Translations under genes and position numbers: made by a program
Part shown: one piece after another, positions 53,601 to 64,000 of the stretch
Layout of the letters: each line of letters begins with the position of its first letter
Position numbering within the stretch: position 1 is the stretch's first letter
NCBI GenBank assembly: GCA_030141605.1
Contig: JAQGDQ010000005.1
Coordinates: forward strand, 434,001 to 498,000
DNA: 64,000 nt
From: Tubiluchus corallicola
Lineage: Eukaryota > Priapulida > Priapulimorpha > Priapulimorphida > Tubiluchidae
Direction: 5' to 3'
The notes under the pieces: model-generated
The model's database searches: none
Seen by the model: only the letters and a program-made list of their open reading frames with translations
What the model was told of the DNA's origin: nothing

Positions 53601-56600
53601 ATGGGAAAAACTTGTCAAACCAGTGGGGTAGAATGTAAACAGAATACAGCATATGGAGTTGGAGTGAATGACGAAAGAGCAAAACTGTATAGAGTGATTA
53701 ATCAGAAGAAAGGTTTGAACACAATACAAGCAATCCATGAGATGAGAGGAGAGGAGAACTTGAAAGAGGACCACGTAGTAACATAATATAGACTATGTTA
53801 TAGAAGTCCGACTTTGAGCAAAGCCCACATGATATAAAATTAACAATCATTTGAAAAAGTTGACTATCAGTGCAGTTAAAATTTTGCTAACTTTAGATGG
53901 TCCTTTTATAATATAAATACATAACATGAACTTAGTAATGTAAGGTCTTAAGACTACACATGCTGGCGAGGTCAGATATTGCGGGCATTTTGCTGGTAGT
54001 ACTGGTGGTACTATGCGGTCGCTAGTAGTGTCTTTATGTTATTAAGGTGGACCGTTTAAATTTACCTAAATTTTAACAGTATCCATAGTTTTCAAATAAT
54101 CTGTTGATACCATGTTGCTCTGCTTGAAGCGCTAGAAAAGCCTGACTTTGCTAGCTTATAAAATTATGTAGTCTTAAATTTAATTTAATTTTTACACAGT
54201 CAGCTTTTTCAAATAATTTAAAATGACTTAATAGTAATAATTAGTAATACTTAATAATAGTAAGCCTTAACACTTCAACAAGTATGTACGCCAAAAAGAA
54301 CAAGAACAACAACAGTTAAGTTTGGATGACAATCTTGGCACCTATGGTGCCAAGTAATATAGAGAATAGGAGGGAAATGGAGCGTTAGGGCCATTTTTTG
54401 TCTCAGTGTACACGTTTTATTTGTTTTGTCAAAAACTCTTTAAAACAGAACCCTAGATGGCAAGACGTGTCATATGTTATTCTTGAACAGTGATTGATGT
54501 TTTAAAATTGCAGGTGCATACTACGAGCCCCTGGTTGAAAATTCTGACTTGCGTCATCATGTTGGAGCTATGCTGTGTCATTTGATGACCACCTTTGTCT
54601 GTGGCATAAGCATAAAAAAACTGTTCGCTCACTTTAAAGATGAGTACAGACAAGAAATTCCAATAAAACAAATGGGCTATGAGAGCAAGTTGGAATTTAT
54701 ATCTCAGTTTGCTCCAGTTTTAAATGTAATCAAGAAAGCAGGCAACAACTCTGTGATAAAGATGAATAGGAATGAAACCACAGCAAAATACAGCTCAAGC
54801 ATTCATCAAAAGTCGTGGAAGGAATTGAACAAAGTGCTTATCAAAAACACTTGTGAGAAGCTGCGTGAGTTGCAGAAATTGCCTGCAAATTCTAAAACCA
54901 AAGAACTTCAGGGTGATAATAATATGGCATGTGCTGGTTCTGTTGTTAATGGTGTCGGCTCATCTAAGAGACTATCTTCCTCTGCTATGGAAAAAAGTGA
55001 AACTGATAGTGATTGTTATATTGTTGGTACAGTGCCTGCAAACGAAGCTAGCAAATTGCAGCCATCCACAGCTGCAACTACTGATCAGAAAGTGATGTCT
55101 CAACAAAGTCAGCAGAACCTGGGCATTACCAACCAATTTAATGCACACTCAAACCAAATGTTGAAACACATGGAGCACAAGTCAACTATTGATACTTTTT
55201 CTGGATGCTCTTCACAAAATCCTGTGTTACCACCACGCTTTCAAGGTTGTTTAGCAAATGCTGGTCCCATTCCATTGTTGTCACTGCCAATACGACATCC
55301 AGAACCATTTATCAATATAAACCAACCGTGCAGACCTAGTTTAGACAGTGGCAGGTTTAATCTACAAGGAGATTCTTGTCTTTCAGATTACAAGTTAAGT
55401 TTTCCTCCGTGCGGTGGGTCAAAAAAATTTTCTGAACCAGAAGGTAATATGAAACAACTTGCAGATTTTGATCAGCCTTTAATAGAAAATGCTAGTCGTT
55501 GCACAGCCAGAACCAAAGAACAAGTAAACAACATTGCTCAGTTTTGCATAGATAGGCTAGCAGAGCTGAACGAATTTGTAAGCTTTTCAGCAATAGAAAA
55601 ACTTCTCTGTCGGGAGCTAAAAATAAACAATGTGGTTGATTTGCGATTGGGGCTACGAAGATTTGACGATCTTGACTGTATTCAACAGCATTTGCGAACA
55701 CAGCGTAGAGTAAATGCATGTGTTCAAGCATTTGTGAAAGTGAGAAACATTTGCACTTTGTTTGAACTTAATGAAAGTTTAGGCGATTATGTGCCCAATA
55801 AAATGGCCTTCGAAACCCTTAAACTTGGTCCTTTGACACGACAACCAATTTTGTATGATATCTTTAAGATTCCGAGTGATATGACTGACATCTTGCCAAT
55901 AAGAACAGCAGATGTATATGAACATCTTCGTAACTACCTGTCTAGAAATGACTTGTGGACGCAGAAGATTGATATGGAGAAATTCATGGAGTATTTAGTT
56001 GAAGTGTATGGTGTAAAAAGTCCATACTATCTAGGAATTAGAATCACTAGTGGAGCTCTAATGATACAACAACTTAAAAAAGCTCAGCGAGATTGTGGCA
56101 GTTGTGTCAGATCAACAAAGGCAGAGCTAATGCAAAATACAGAGAAAAAGCTAACAACAGCATTCCGTCAATTCTGTGAACAGCTTCTAATCGAGGAAAA
56201 TGGCACTTGTAAAATAAAGTCACACTTTGCTCAGTTTGATGCCATGTCTGTTGTTCAGCAGTTTGCCAATGTTTTTAAAGCACTATACGACACTCTCCAT
56301 TTAGCACATCTCATGTCGCAGCCAGGAAACACAGAGGAAAGACACTGGCGGCATGTGGGAGAGGTAATGAAGTTCATGGCTGCGGTGAAAAAGTTGCCTA
56401 TTTTTGCACAGTTGTTTCAGTTGGCACTGATAGTTTGTGCCGATGTTGGAACAGCTACAGGTTACTGTAACCATGTTTTAGAAGTGTTGGCTAATGTTAT
56501 GCCTGCTAGATTAGTCACATCACATGAAATACCTGCTGATTTGGATGTGAAATCTTTGGGACCAGAAGTATCTACAGGTATATTTTATTTGTTTTTTATT

Positions 56601-59425
56601 TTACTTTATCACGTCTTAAATTTTTGAAAAATGACTTGCGAAATTGTTTGTTTTATGCCTAAAATCTGTGTTTGCATTTGCTCTTTTTCTGCAAACATCT
56701 TTTTGTGCCTTTATTTTTAATTTATATTGTTTGCAGTTTGTTTAGCTCTGATAAGTGATGAGTGAGTGATGATGGTTATATTGTGAGATAGAACAACTAT
56801 CAAAACTGTAGAATGGGGGAGGGCAGGTTTTCGTGATTTGTCAACACATATCTTCAGCTAAGTTGGAAATTGGCTATTTGCTTTGCTAATTTTATTAATC
56901 AGTAGAAATGTTCTTTCCTTATAATATATCTCTGTTGGTATTTTATTATTAGTTTTCACTTATTTAGATGAGGTTATTGCCAAGGTAAAAGAATATCTAC
57001 ACAAGTGTTTAATTGCTGGTTCATTGACTCTAACTCATCTGCACAAAATAGAAACTAAGCTCAACAAAGATTATGATGTTAACCATTTTGGCTTACTGAG
57101 GCATGGGAGCTTTTTGGAATTCTTAACAAATCCAGCTATAAAACCGGTATTTGAACTTCTTTTTTACACATGAACCGTTTGAACTGAGATGGAAAGAAGC
57201 TAAACAGCACTTCCCCAAAGGACGGGAAAGTTTTGTTTGATTCTGGTTTCTGCAATATCATTAATTTTTAACTAAATGCAAAACCATCTTATGTTCATAT
57301 TTTAAATATAAAAACATATGTTATTGTTAGTTTACTACCTTATTATAATAGTTAGGCTGTAACTTGTAATATAGTAATATAGTATATAGTTGTGTAGTAA
57401 TTTTCAGCCTTGTGGTTTTTATATATAATGTTTTCGAATTGTCTTGTTAGTTGTAATGGATTGCAGACGTAAGTTTGAATACTAGGCATACATTGTAGTA
57501 CCTGATATGTGACCACCTTTAATTTTTGAAATTATAAAAGCTTTATTTTACGTGTTCGCACACTTGAGCTTTCTACGTGAGTTATCAGTGCTTGTGCTTA
57601 ACTTTGCCGGTCATCGTTTTTTTCCAAATGCTTTGCATAATTTATTTTTATTTTGTGTTAGGTTTTGGAAGAAAGTGTTGGGCAAACATTGGGGAGTGGT
57701 AAAGTTACTACGCGTAGCCTTTACTGTCCATCACGTCATGAACTCGTTGAATTTTTAACTCAGTGCAGAACTATTGGCATGTCTCAGGCAAGTTATTGCA
57801 TTTGGAATTTATAAAAGAATGTGAAAGCTTTAGTTGCTACAGGACTAAAGCAGGTAAAGAGGTAAGGTCAATTTGCTGTTGGAGTTGTTAATTTTCTAGT
57901 CTTGCGCTGTTTGCTAAATCTCACTAACATATCTGGCACATTATCTAACACAACGCACATAACATATAGAGAAATGTAATTATAATGTATAATCTTCTTG
58001 TGATGCATATGTGCATATTGTGTGATATTCATTCTAGGATAACACTGAATACACGGCCTGTGAGTTCTTCAAAGTTAAAGAAATAAAAGACTTTGGACAT
58101 GGTTCACTAAGTCACCTTTTACAAATTGCTGATAAGAGAGTGAAAGACTCTAAGACATTTCCAATAATCTTTGAAAAGCCTCTTTGTGATAACAGTCCGT
58201 AGGTATTTTGATGATAATCTTTTCTTGCATTAAGTTTGCTCATTAGTTGTAATTATATTAGTGTAACAACACATATAAATGGAGATGTTCAATTGAGTTA
58301 CTCTGAATATTTACTGTACTGAGTTTTGCAAATTGAAAGCTGTTTCCTTCACCTATTATAACACATCTCATTTGTTATAACAGTAGTTGTAAACCTTGTC
58401 TTCCTTAACAAGAGTATGCTTATATATATATATTATGTTTATTCGCATATAAATATCAGTTTACATGCTTAGTGTAATAAAAACATATTACATAACAATA
58501 ACAAAAGGTAAGTAATTAGCATGTGCATTCAGTTAGTTACAAGGGTTAGTAACATGGATATTACTTTTTTATTAGTAAAGCCGGGTATATAAAATTCATT
58601 ACGAGCAGTCCAATATAAAACATAGGAGACAACATCACAGTCATTATAATGATCATTCGTAAAATCTATTGCATAAAACAGGATGCGATTTTTCCCTAGT
58701 GATATGCAGTGATGGGCCTGTGCTCACATAATTTCTTTACATTTTCAAATTACTGCTATGGCAAATATATCAGTTAGGTTTACAAAAATGTATGTGTGTT
58801 TGCAAGATTAGCTCTAGTAGATAAGGAGCCTTTGAACATTGATAGCTGTTGATGATACACTTTTACTGGAATTGCATGATAACCAGTTGCTATTATTTGC
58901 TGTCGAAAGGCTTTGACAACGTAATAAATAATCTTAAATTAGTCACTATATTTTTTGTTTGTCCTTTTAATTTTAGGGTGAACAAAAGTAAATGAATGAA
59001 ATTCTTGCTTTTATAATATGTGTAATATGTACAAGCATGCATTCTATACCAACTGAGAATGTCCCAAAGCAACAGGCTATCATTTACATTGCAATTCCTT
59101 CCAAAACTGTTGCAGTTGGAATAAACAGCGTAACATTGTGATGCATATCTAGTAACCAATGTCTAATAACAAATGAATACTAAGCATTTATAAATAATGG
59201 AACAAAAGGCTTGTATGTACTTACATATATAGATCAACGCTGAATCTCGACATTCACGCCACGACAAGTAGATATTTTTTATGTCGCCTAGACTGTTCTG
59301 CCCTGAATGGTGGCTACTGAATGGGCATTCGTTTTTTAAAAATTCATTTCTGTCCGAGATATGAGGGAAGGGAAGTGAGGTGTTGGGTGAGGAGGAGATA
59401 GAAGAGAGAGGGGGAGGAAGTGAGG

Positions 59426-59473
<48 letters not shown>

Positions 59474-61262
59474 ACTAGGAGTCCATGATTTTGCATGTAT
59501 TGGTACCCAGGTAATTAAGCATTTTTCAAAAAATGGGCATAGCCAGGTCGTGTGATACGAGTGAAATGTTGAAATTGGATCAGAGTCCCAGAAATTGGCA
59601 ATGGCACCTTCACTTCTAGGTCAAAGGTCACAGTAATAGGAGCTGTAATGTGAAAATTAGCTTAAATGGATTTGTCATTCAGCTGCTCTTACAGTATGAC
59701 TGCGAGCATATATTTTGGCATGTTTGGGGAGCCAAGTAAGAGTAGATGTGCATTAAGTATTTTTCGGAAAGGAGGCTTGGCCAAGTCAAGATAAATGGAC
59801 AAAAGTGTTAAAATAGCATTTTGTCAATGACTTTGAAAAAAGGATCAAGGTCAGCAAACATTTTCCAGTTCCTAGTACAAACACTTTGCAGACTCAGGCA
59901 ATCATATTGCGTGCTCATGTTATCATTCCAGTTCATTCTAGCAGTCTAATCAGTCTAATACTGTCTAGCAGCAAGCCAGCAACAGTTAATGCACTCGGAA
60001 TGTGAATTTCAAACTAAATCATAAATAGAAAAATAGCGGCCAGTACCATGTCAATGCAATAAATAATAGTGACAGTTAATTTATTGAACTAGACAGTAAT
60101 CTATTCTGCTTGTGCCACCACTTGTATCTACATCACTTAAACAGAATAACTTTGCTTAGTTAGAGTCGTGTAAATGTAACTGAGTTTGATAAGCATGGCA
60201 GCCTTAAACGTAATTGTCATTATTAATAAAACATTTGACACTCTAATTACTATTCACACTAGAATTGTATATAAATATTGAACAGGTGCATTTTTTTTGT
60301 TTTTAGGTGCAAATTTACAGGAAAAACTGGCATACTCGGGCATCAGTCGGAACAAGCTGCTGTTTCCTGCTTAAGAGCTTGTCCACTACTATTTGACATG
60401 GATGAATGGTCTATGTGGGCGTACATTTTTGCTCCACAGTTTGGAACGCTAAAAGAGTTTGTAACGAAACATGGTTCTGTAGCAGTAGTACCTGGCAAGT
60501 AATATGCAAGAATTTATATTTTTTAAATATGGTTCCAACTGTCTTTATACAGTGAGTCACCAGAATTAATATGTGTCTGGAGTGTAATACTCCCAATATG
60601 GTTCCAACTGTCTTTATACAGTGAGTCACCAGAATTAATATGTGTCTGGAGTGTAATACTCCCAATTATAAATTTAGGTAACTGTCTTGCAACGAATGGA
60701 AATTCATCATTTTTTCGTTATTATTTGCACCGAAGATTTTAGAACTCTCACTTCAGTCAGATTATTTTAACAAACGTCTTTACCATTCATTTATTTTTAA
60801 GCCACTCTAAACAGTTTAACTTTTATTTTATGGACTAACATATCAGTTAGTTAAATTATTCCATAAAATAAAATTAAACTATTTAGACTGCCCTTTAAAA
60901 ATGAATGAATGGTAAAGACTTTTTAAAATAAAGTCTAACTTATAGATGATAAGGCACAAGACTGCTGTTTCTTTTATAACTTATTTAGATTTGTCTATAC
61001 TATATAGGTCACAGTGATTCAGAAAATGGAAATTTGCTTGCTTTGGAAGTAGATTCTGGCCGACTACTAAAGCTTCCTTCAACCACAAGTCTTTCTCATT
61101 TTTGTGAAGCTGTTAAACAACGGGATGTTACTTCTACATGTGCTCACCTTGTGTCCTTAGTTGTGCATTACAAAGGAATAAAGTCAACGCCACTTATGTT
61201 ACTATGTAATGCAGTACAAGACAGTATGCAGACTCTACTAAATAATGTGCAAAACAATGCAG
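50661..61262 (+). CDS. Multi-LOTUS (OST-HTH) protein, 5' part; 3' end outside the window
   Basis: Eight coding exons with matching phases: 50661-51009, 52823-52921, 54514-56577, 56968-57146, 57662-57787, 58038-58198, 60307-60494, 61008-61262. Together they give 1140 codons with no stop. An in-frame TAA lies about 27 nt upstream of the ATG. Residues about 12-75 (HFAQILQHYPNGLTPDLL...YDFDDLHELLE) fit the LOTUS winged-helix pattern. So do residues 160-232 (MLCHLMTTFVCGISIKKL...MGYESKLEFISQF). Looser copies lie at about 615-675 and 838-900 (YLHKCLIAGSLTLTHLHKIE...HFGLLRHGSFLEFL). A Ser/Gln-rich linker spans about 233-475. LOTUS domains bind G-rich or structured RNA, or the helicase Vasa, in germ-granule proteins (TDRD5, TDRD7, MARF1, Oskar). 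No Tudor or NYN domain is seen in this part. Large invertebrate NO VEIN-like proteins are another possible family. Introns 5 and 7 use GC donors. Confidence 0.75.
51338..52164. mobile_element. hAT-like element, about 827 bp, with 8-bp target duplication
   Basis: The left end is CCTGCAGGGCCGGCTTTAGG and the right end, in reverse, is CAGGGCCAGCTGTACAAC. TTTACTTA flanks both sides (51330-51337, 52165-52172). CAGGGCCGGC is a common hAT terminus. An extra CCTG at the left is unexplained. The interior has no transposase. In intron 1 of the LOTUS gene. Confidence 0.75.
52922..54513. other. Intron 2 of the LOTUS gene, no element identified
   Basis: Purine-rich and pyrimidine-rich tracts around 53290-53470. 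Open frames at 53291-53786 have low-complexity translations and no recognised motif. Confidence 0.45.
58540..58730 (-). mobile_element. Possible retroelement coding remnant
   Basis: Minus-strand translation gives a continuous stretch including RILFYAIDFTNDHYNDCDVV and YVLYWTARNEFYIPGFTNKK. This looks protein-derived and resembles C-terminal regions of non-LTR elements, but I cannot place it in a family. It lies in intron 6 of the LOTUS gene. Confidence 0.25.
59398..59470. repeat. (AG)n microsatellite with G tract
   Basis: GA/GGA-rich sequence leading into about 20 AG units and a G8 run. In intron 6 of the LOTUS gene. Confidence 0.9.
59480..59880. repeat. Dispersed repeat, copy B
   Basis: Shares TCATTCAGCTGCTCTTACAG, AGTAGATGTGCATTAAGTAT and TTTTTCGGAAAGGAGGC with copy A at 46790-47300 (substitutions only in these blocks). 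Intronic in the LOTUS gene. Confidence 0.65.
60527..60664. repeat. 69-bp tandem duplication
   Basis: Two apparently identical 69-bp units (60527-60595, 60596-60664) containing TGGTTCCAACTGTCTTTATA. They start 32 bp after the GC splice donor of exon 7 of the LOTUS gene. The in-phase length yields a repeated 23-residue open frame on the minus strand that is not a gene. Confidence 0.88.
60763..60930. repeat. Foldback (hairpin) repeat, about 165 bp
   Basis: The left arm (about 60774-60845) contains GTCTTTACCATTCATTTATT and TTTAACTTTTATTTTATGGA. The right arm (about 60848-60922) is its inverted copy (AATGAATGGTAAAGAC, CCATAAAATAAAATTAAA). There is almost no loop. Probably a miniature foldback element, in the intron before exon 8 of the LOTUS gene. 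Confidence 0.8.
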
Positions 61263-61409
61263 GTGCGCACTTATATGTAATTCTACTCTGTTTCATTTTA
61301 TTATTCGTAAACGTTAGCATCAGGGATCTAGGAGAACCCATATGCTATCATTTTATTATGTTAAGCATCCAGTTTTCTACTGTTCAGTTCATATTAACTC
61401 GCAAATGCA

Positions 61410-62760
61410 CGTAAGTATTTAAGTAATGTGGGTAGATGTGTACCTGGGCTTTTAAGAAAGTTGAAATTCTCTAAGAGTCCGAGGCAGGAACCAAAATATG
61501 TAACACTGAATAACTCTAAAACTGTAGTAAGTGGAGTCACGTAACTTGCAGGGACGACAACTAAGATAGGGGCTCAGACAATTGTGTGGTTAAAAAGCTG
61601 GTATTGTCTAAGGACTCGAGTTAGGAGCTAAAATGCGAAATCAGGCAAATTAGTTTTAATTCCTGTTAACTTGCAAACGAAGAAAGCTATGGTCATGAAA
61701 TTTGCAGGGTAGGCACCTGGGGTAGGGGCTTTAAAAATGGTGTGGTGGAACAATGACCTCAGTCAACGGGTCAAGGACATTGGATATTGGTCAGTAATTC
61801 GATTTCCATTCACCCCACTTCTCTTACTGTTTTGAATTAAATTTAATTATTTTCATAAGTATTTAGGTATTGTGCGATAGATGTATAACAAGGCTTTGAA
61901 AAAGCTAGGATTCTTTCAAGGTCTGAGACAAGAACCAAATTGCATAACATTGAACAACTCTGCAACTGTGGTAACTAGAGTCATGAAACTTTCAGGGTAG
62001 AAACCTAGGCCAGAGGCTCAGGCAATGGTGTAGGGTATGGTATAGTTCCAAAGTTGGAATTTTTTAAGGACATGAGACAGAAACCAGAATGTGCAAATTT
62101 GAGCATCCAGTTTTAATTCATGTTAACTCGCAAATGCAGAGTAGATACCTGTGGTAGGAACCTTGAAGATGGTGTGGTGACTTATGACCTTGGTCGAAGG
62201 GTCAAGAACCCTGAACACTCCATCAATTTTTCTATTGTCATTCAAGTCAGCCAAAGACTTTGAGTTCCATTCAAAATATTTTTCACAAGTATTGAGGTAT
62301 TGTGATGTACTTGTGTATGTAGGCTTTTAAAAAGCTGTGGTTCTTTAGAGACCCAAATAGATGCAAAAGTGCATGCTGATGACGTGATGAGTAAGTCTAA
62401 AATTATAGTAGTTAGAGTCACAAAAGCTGTAGGGTAGACACCTGGAGTAGGTGCTTCTACTAACATGTGGTTAGAAAACTTGGAATTATTTAATGGCCCA
62501 AGATAGAAACAAATTGTGAAAATTGGGGTATTGAGTTTTAATTCATGCTAACTTGTGAATCCAGAGCGTTATAGTCATGAAATTTGCAGTGCAGATATCT
62601 GGGATGGCAGTGCCTTAAAGCTGAGCAGTGATGTCAATCAAGGGGCCAAAGGCACAGGATATCAGTCAGTTTTTAAGTGTCATTAACTCCTTCTGGGCCT
62701 TCGTGTAAAATTCATTTATTTCGTAAGCATTTAGTTGTTGTGGGTTAATAATCTATTATC
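61410..62760. repeat. Diverged tandem array, unit about 435 bp, three-plus copies
   Basis: Unit starts recur at about 61417, 61859, 62290 and 62727 with the phrase GTATTTAGGTATTGTG. Each is followed by a GGCTTT(T/G)AAAAAGCT block, an AACTCTAAAACTGTAGTAA block and a TCATGAAATTTGCAGGGTAG block repeated within the unit. Copies differ by many substitutions. No coding potential. It lies 3' of the last visible exon of the LOTUS gene and is related to dispersed copies A and B. Confidence 0.75.
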
Positions 62761-64000
62761 ACTGATTCAAACCAAGAATATTAGGCTTTTTTGACTGTTA
62801 TTACGCTTTAGCTTAATGAAATTTGGCCAGTGTTTAGGAAGGATAAGTGGCATTACTGACTGTGAATAAGACCCCGTAATCTTGTACTATTTGGCCCTCA
62901 GTGTAGCCCTCATTAATAAAATAAAGCCCGAGTGAAAATAGTGAAAATAAAGCCCTCACTATATCATTACCCCTTTTTTCATAAATTTGAACCATATATA
63001 AAGTCTTAAGAAATGCCAACCCATTTCCACTGGACTTAATGACTCAGTGACTAGCTAGGCCAGAAACTGATAATTGTTGGATGTTGGCCAGGCCATGTGT
63101 CTGGGGAACTTAAGTCAAACTTTCAAAATTAGCAAAGCTTATAGCACCATCCAAAAAAGGAAATGTTCTTTGGGTAAAAACTAAGCACAGTTTCTGAAAG
63201 GGTGTTTCTTTGTCTGCCAACTATCTTCTGTCCTTTTGAAAAAGCTTGTAACTTAATATGACGTTCTTGGGTTCATAACTCGGATGGCTTGACCATTGTT
63301 GACCAGTGGTTATAGGACCTGGAAGCCATTTGATCTTCTTACATGCACACTGAATTTGGTCAAGTACGGCTTTCTTGTTTTTATTTATTAAAAAAAAGTC
63401 TGAGTCTTGGAAAATAACCATCATTGAACCAAAAGAATGCCATGTTCTGAATGCTTACATTTTGGGTACGTACATCACCATTTTGTGTAGCTAAACAAAA
63501 CCCGACTTGCAATTTTGACAGAGTGCATTTGATTACACATTTCACGGAACATATCTGTAGGAATTATGGCTTCCATTTACAAATATCATTCCATTTACAA
63601 TATTAAGTATAGTAAAGGTTTTAAGTGTGGAAAAAGTGCCTAACCATGGCAACCCTTCTTAGGTGGCTGTTGTGTGGCGCATCGTTAGATAAACAATTGA
63701 TTGGACTGTTATCACTATTTTGGCAGATGGTGTTTCTGTGATGAGACAGGGCTTACCAAAAGGTACGGGACTGACGTGGGTATAAAAAAGAGCCGTAGTA
63801 TGGCAACCCTATGTGAGTGGCAGTTGTGTGACACCTCGTGGGATAGAGAGTTGATCGCAGTATCACCACCATATACAGTACATCAGTTTAAATGTGTATT
63901 GTACTATTTCTAATAACTACTGGCAAAATGATAGACTGACGAAATGATATACTGGCAAAGTGCAGCTCTGTTTATGTATTGTACTATTTCTAATTGCTAC
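62760..64000. other. Right end of window, presumed intron of the LOTUS gene
   Basis: No further exon with a matching phase was recognised. A diverged direct repeat of about 150 bp starts near 63632 and 63785 (shared ATGGCAACCCT and AGTTGTGTG/TGTTGTGTG blocks). The phrase TGTATTGTACTATTTCTAAT occurs near 63895 and at 63976. Confidence 0.4.

Noticed and set aside
53571-53786. 71-codon frame in LOTUS intron 2
   Set aside because: Low-complexity purine-rich DNA; no family resemblance, and including it as an exon would break the phase-consistent exon 2 to exon 3 join.
57147-57173. Continuation of LOTUS exon 4 to a TGA (…KPVFELLFYT stop)
   Set aside because: A good GTATTT donor at 57147 and a phase-0 exon at 57662 that continues the protein make splicing more likely; a short alternative end remains possible.
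60411-60665. 84-codon minus-strand frame with a 23-residue internal repeat
   Set aside because: The repeat is the 69-bp tandem duplication, and the frame is antisense to LOTUS exon 7.

Overview
The window is a piece of an AT-rich metazoan nuclear genome, most likely from an invertebrate. The evidence is spliced genes with GT-AG (and two GC-AG) introns, animal-specific gene families, long introns full of degraded transposons, and microsatellites. I cannot name the species. No bacterial, viral, CRISPR or rRNA features were seen, and no convincing tRNA gene.

Layout. (1) About 2.8-26.8 kb, minus strand: a complete EPB41L5/Yurt (FERM-FA band 4.1 family) gene. I could assemble 16 coding exons with consistent phases into a 748-residue protein ending in a PDZ-type tail. 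Its introns hold at least three hAT-like elements with 8-bp target duplications and two 0.9-1.0 kb elements with motif-repeat termini. (2) 26.8-31.0 kb: a transposon-rich spacer with LINE remnants and a 970-bp, palindrome-rich inverted-repeat element that appears to sit inside one of them. (3) 31.0-35.5 kb, plus strand: a complete two-exon TMEM177 gene (321 residues). Its single intron carries a pogo/Tigger-like element and a 597-bp tandem duplication. (4) 35.5-44.0 kb: no gene recognised; a 1.04-kb inverted-repeat element, microsatellites and minisatellites. (5) 44.07-44.62 kb: a small intronless gene for a mitochondrial-type single-pass coiled-coil protein resembling UQCC4/CCSMST1. (6) 44.6-50.6 kb: repeats, a probable tRNA-derived SINE and a LINE 3' fragment. 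(7) 50.66 kb to beyond the right edge, plus strand: the 5' part (8 coding exons, 1140 codons seen) of a large protein with several OST-HTH/LOTUS-like winged-helix modules. It is cut by the window end and is the least familiar gene here.

The genes do not form a functional unit. EPB41L5 and TMEM177 are also close neighbours in human (2q14.2, from memory), so this divergent pair may be an old conserved linkage. The two probable mitochondrial inner-membrane assembly proteins (TMEM177, the UQCC4-like protein) lie 9 kb apart on the same strand, but nothing indicates co-regulation.
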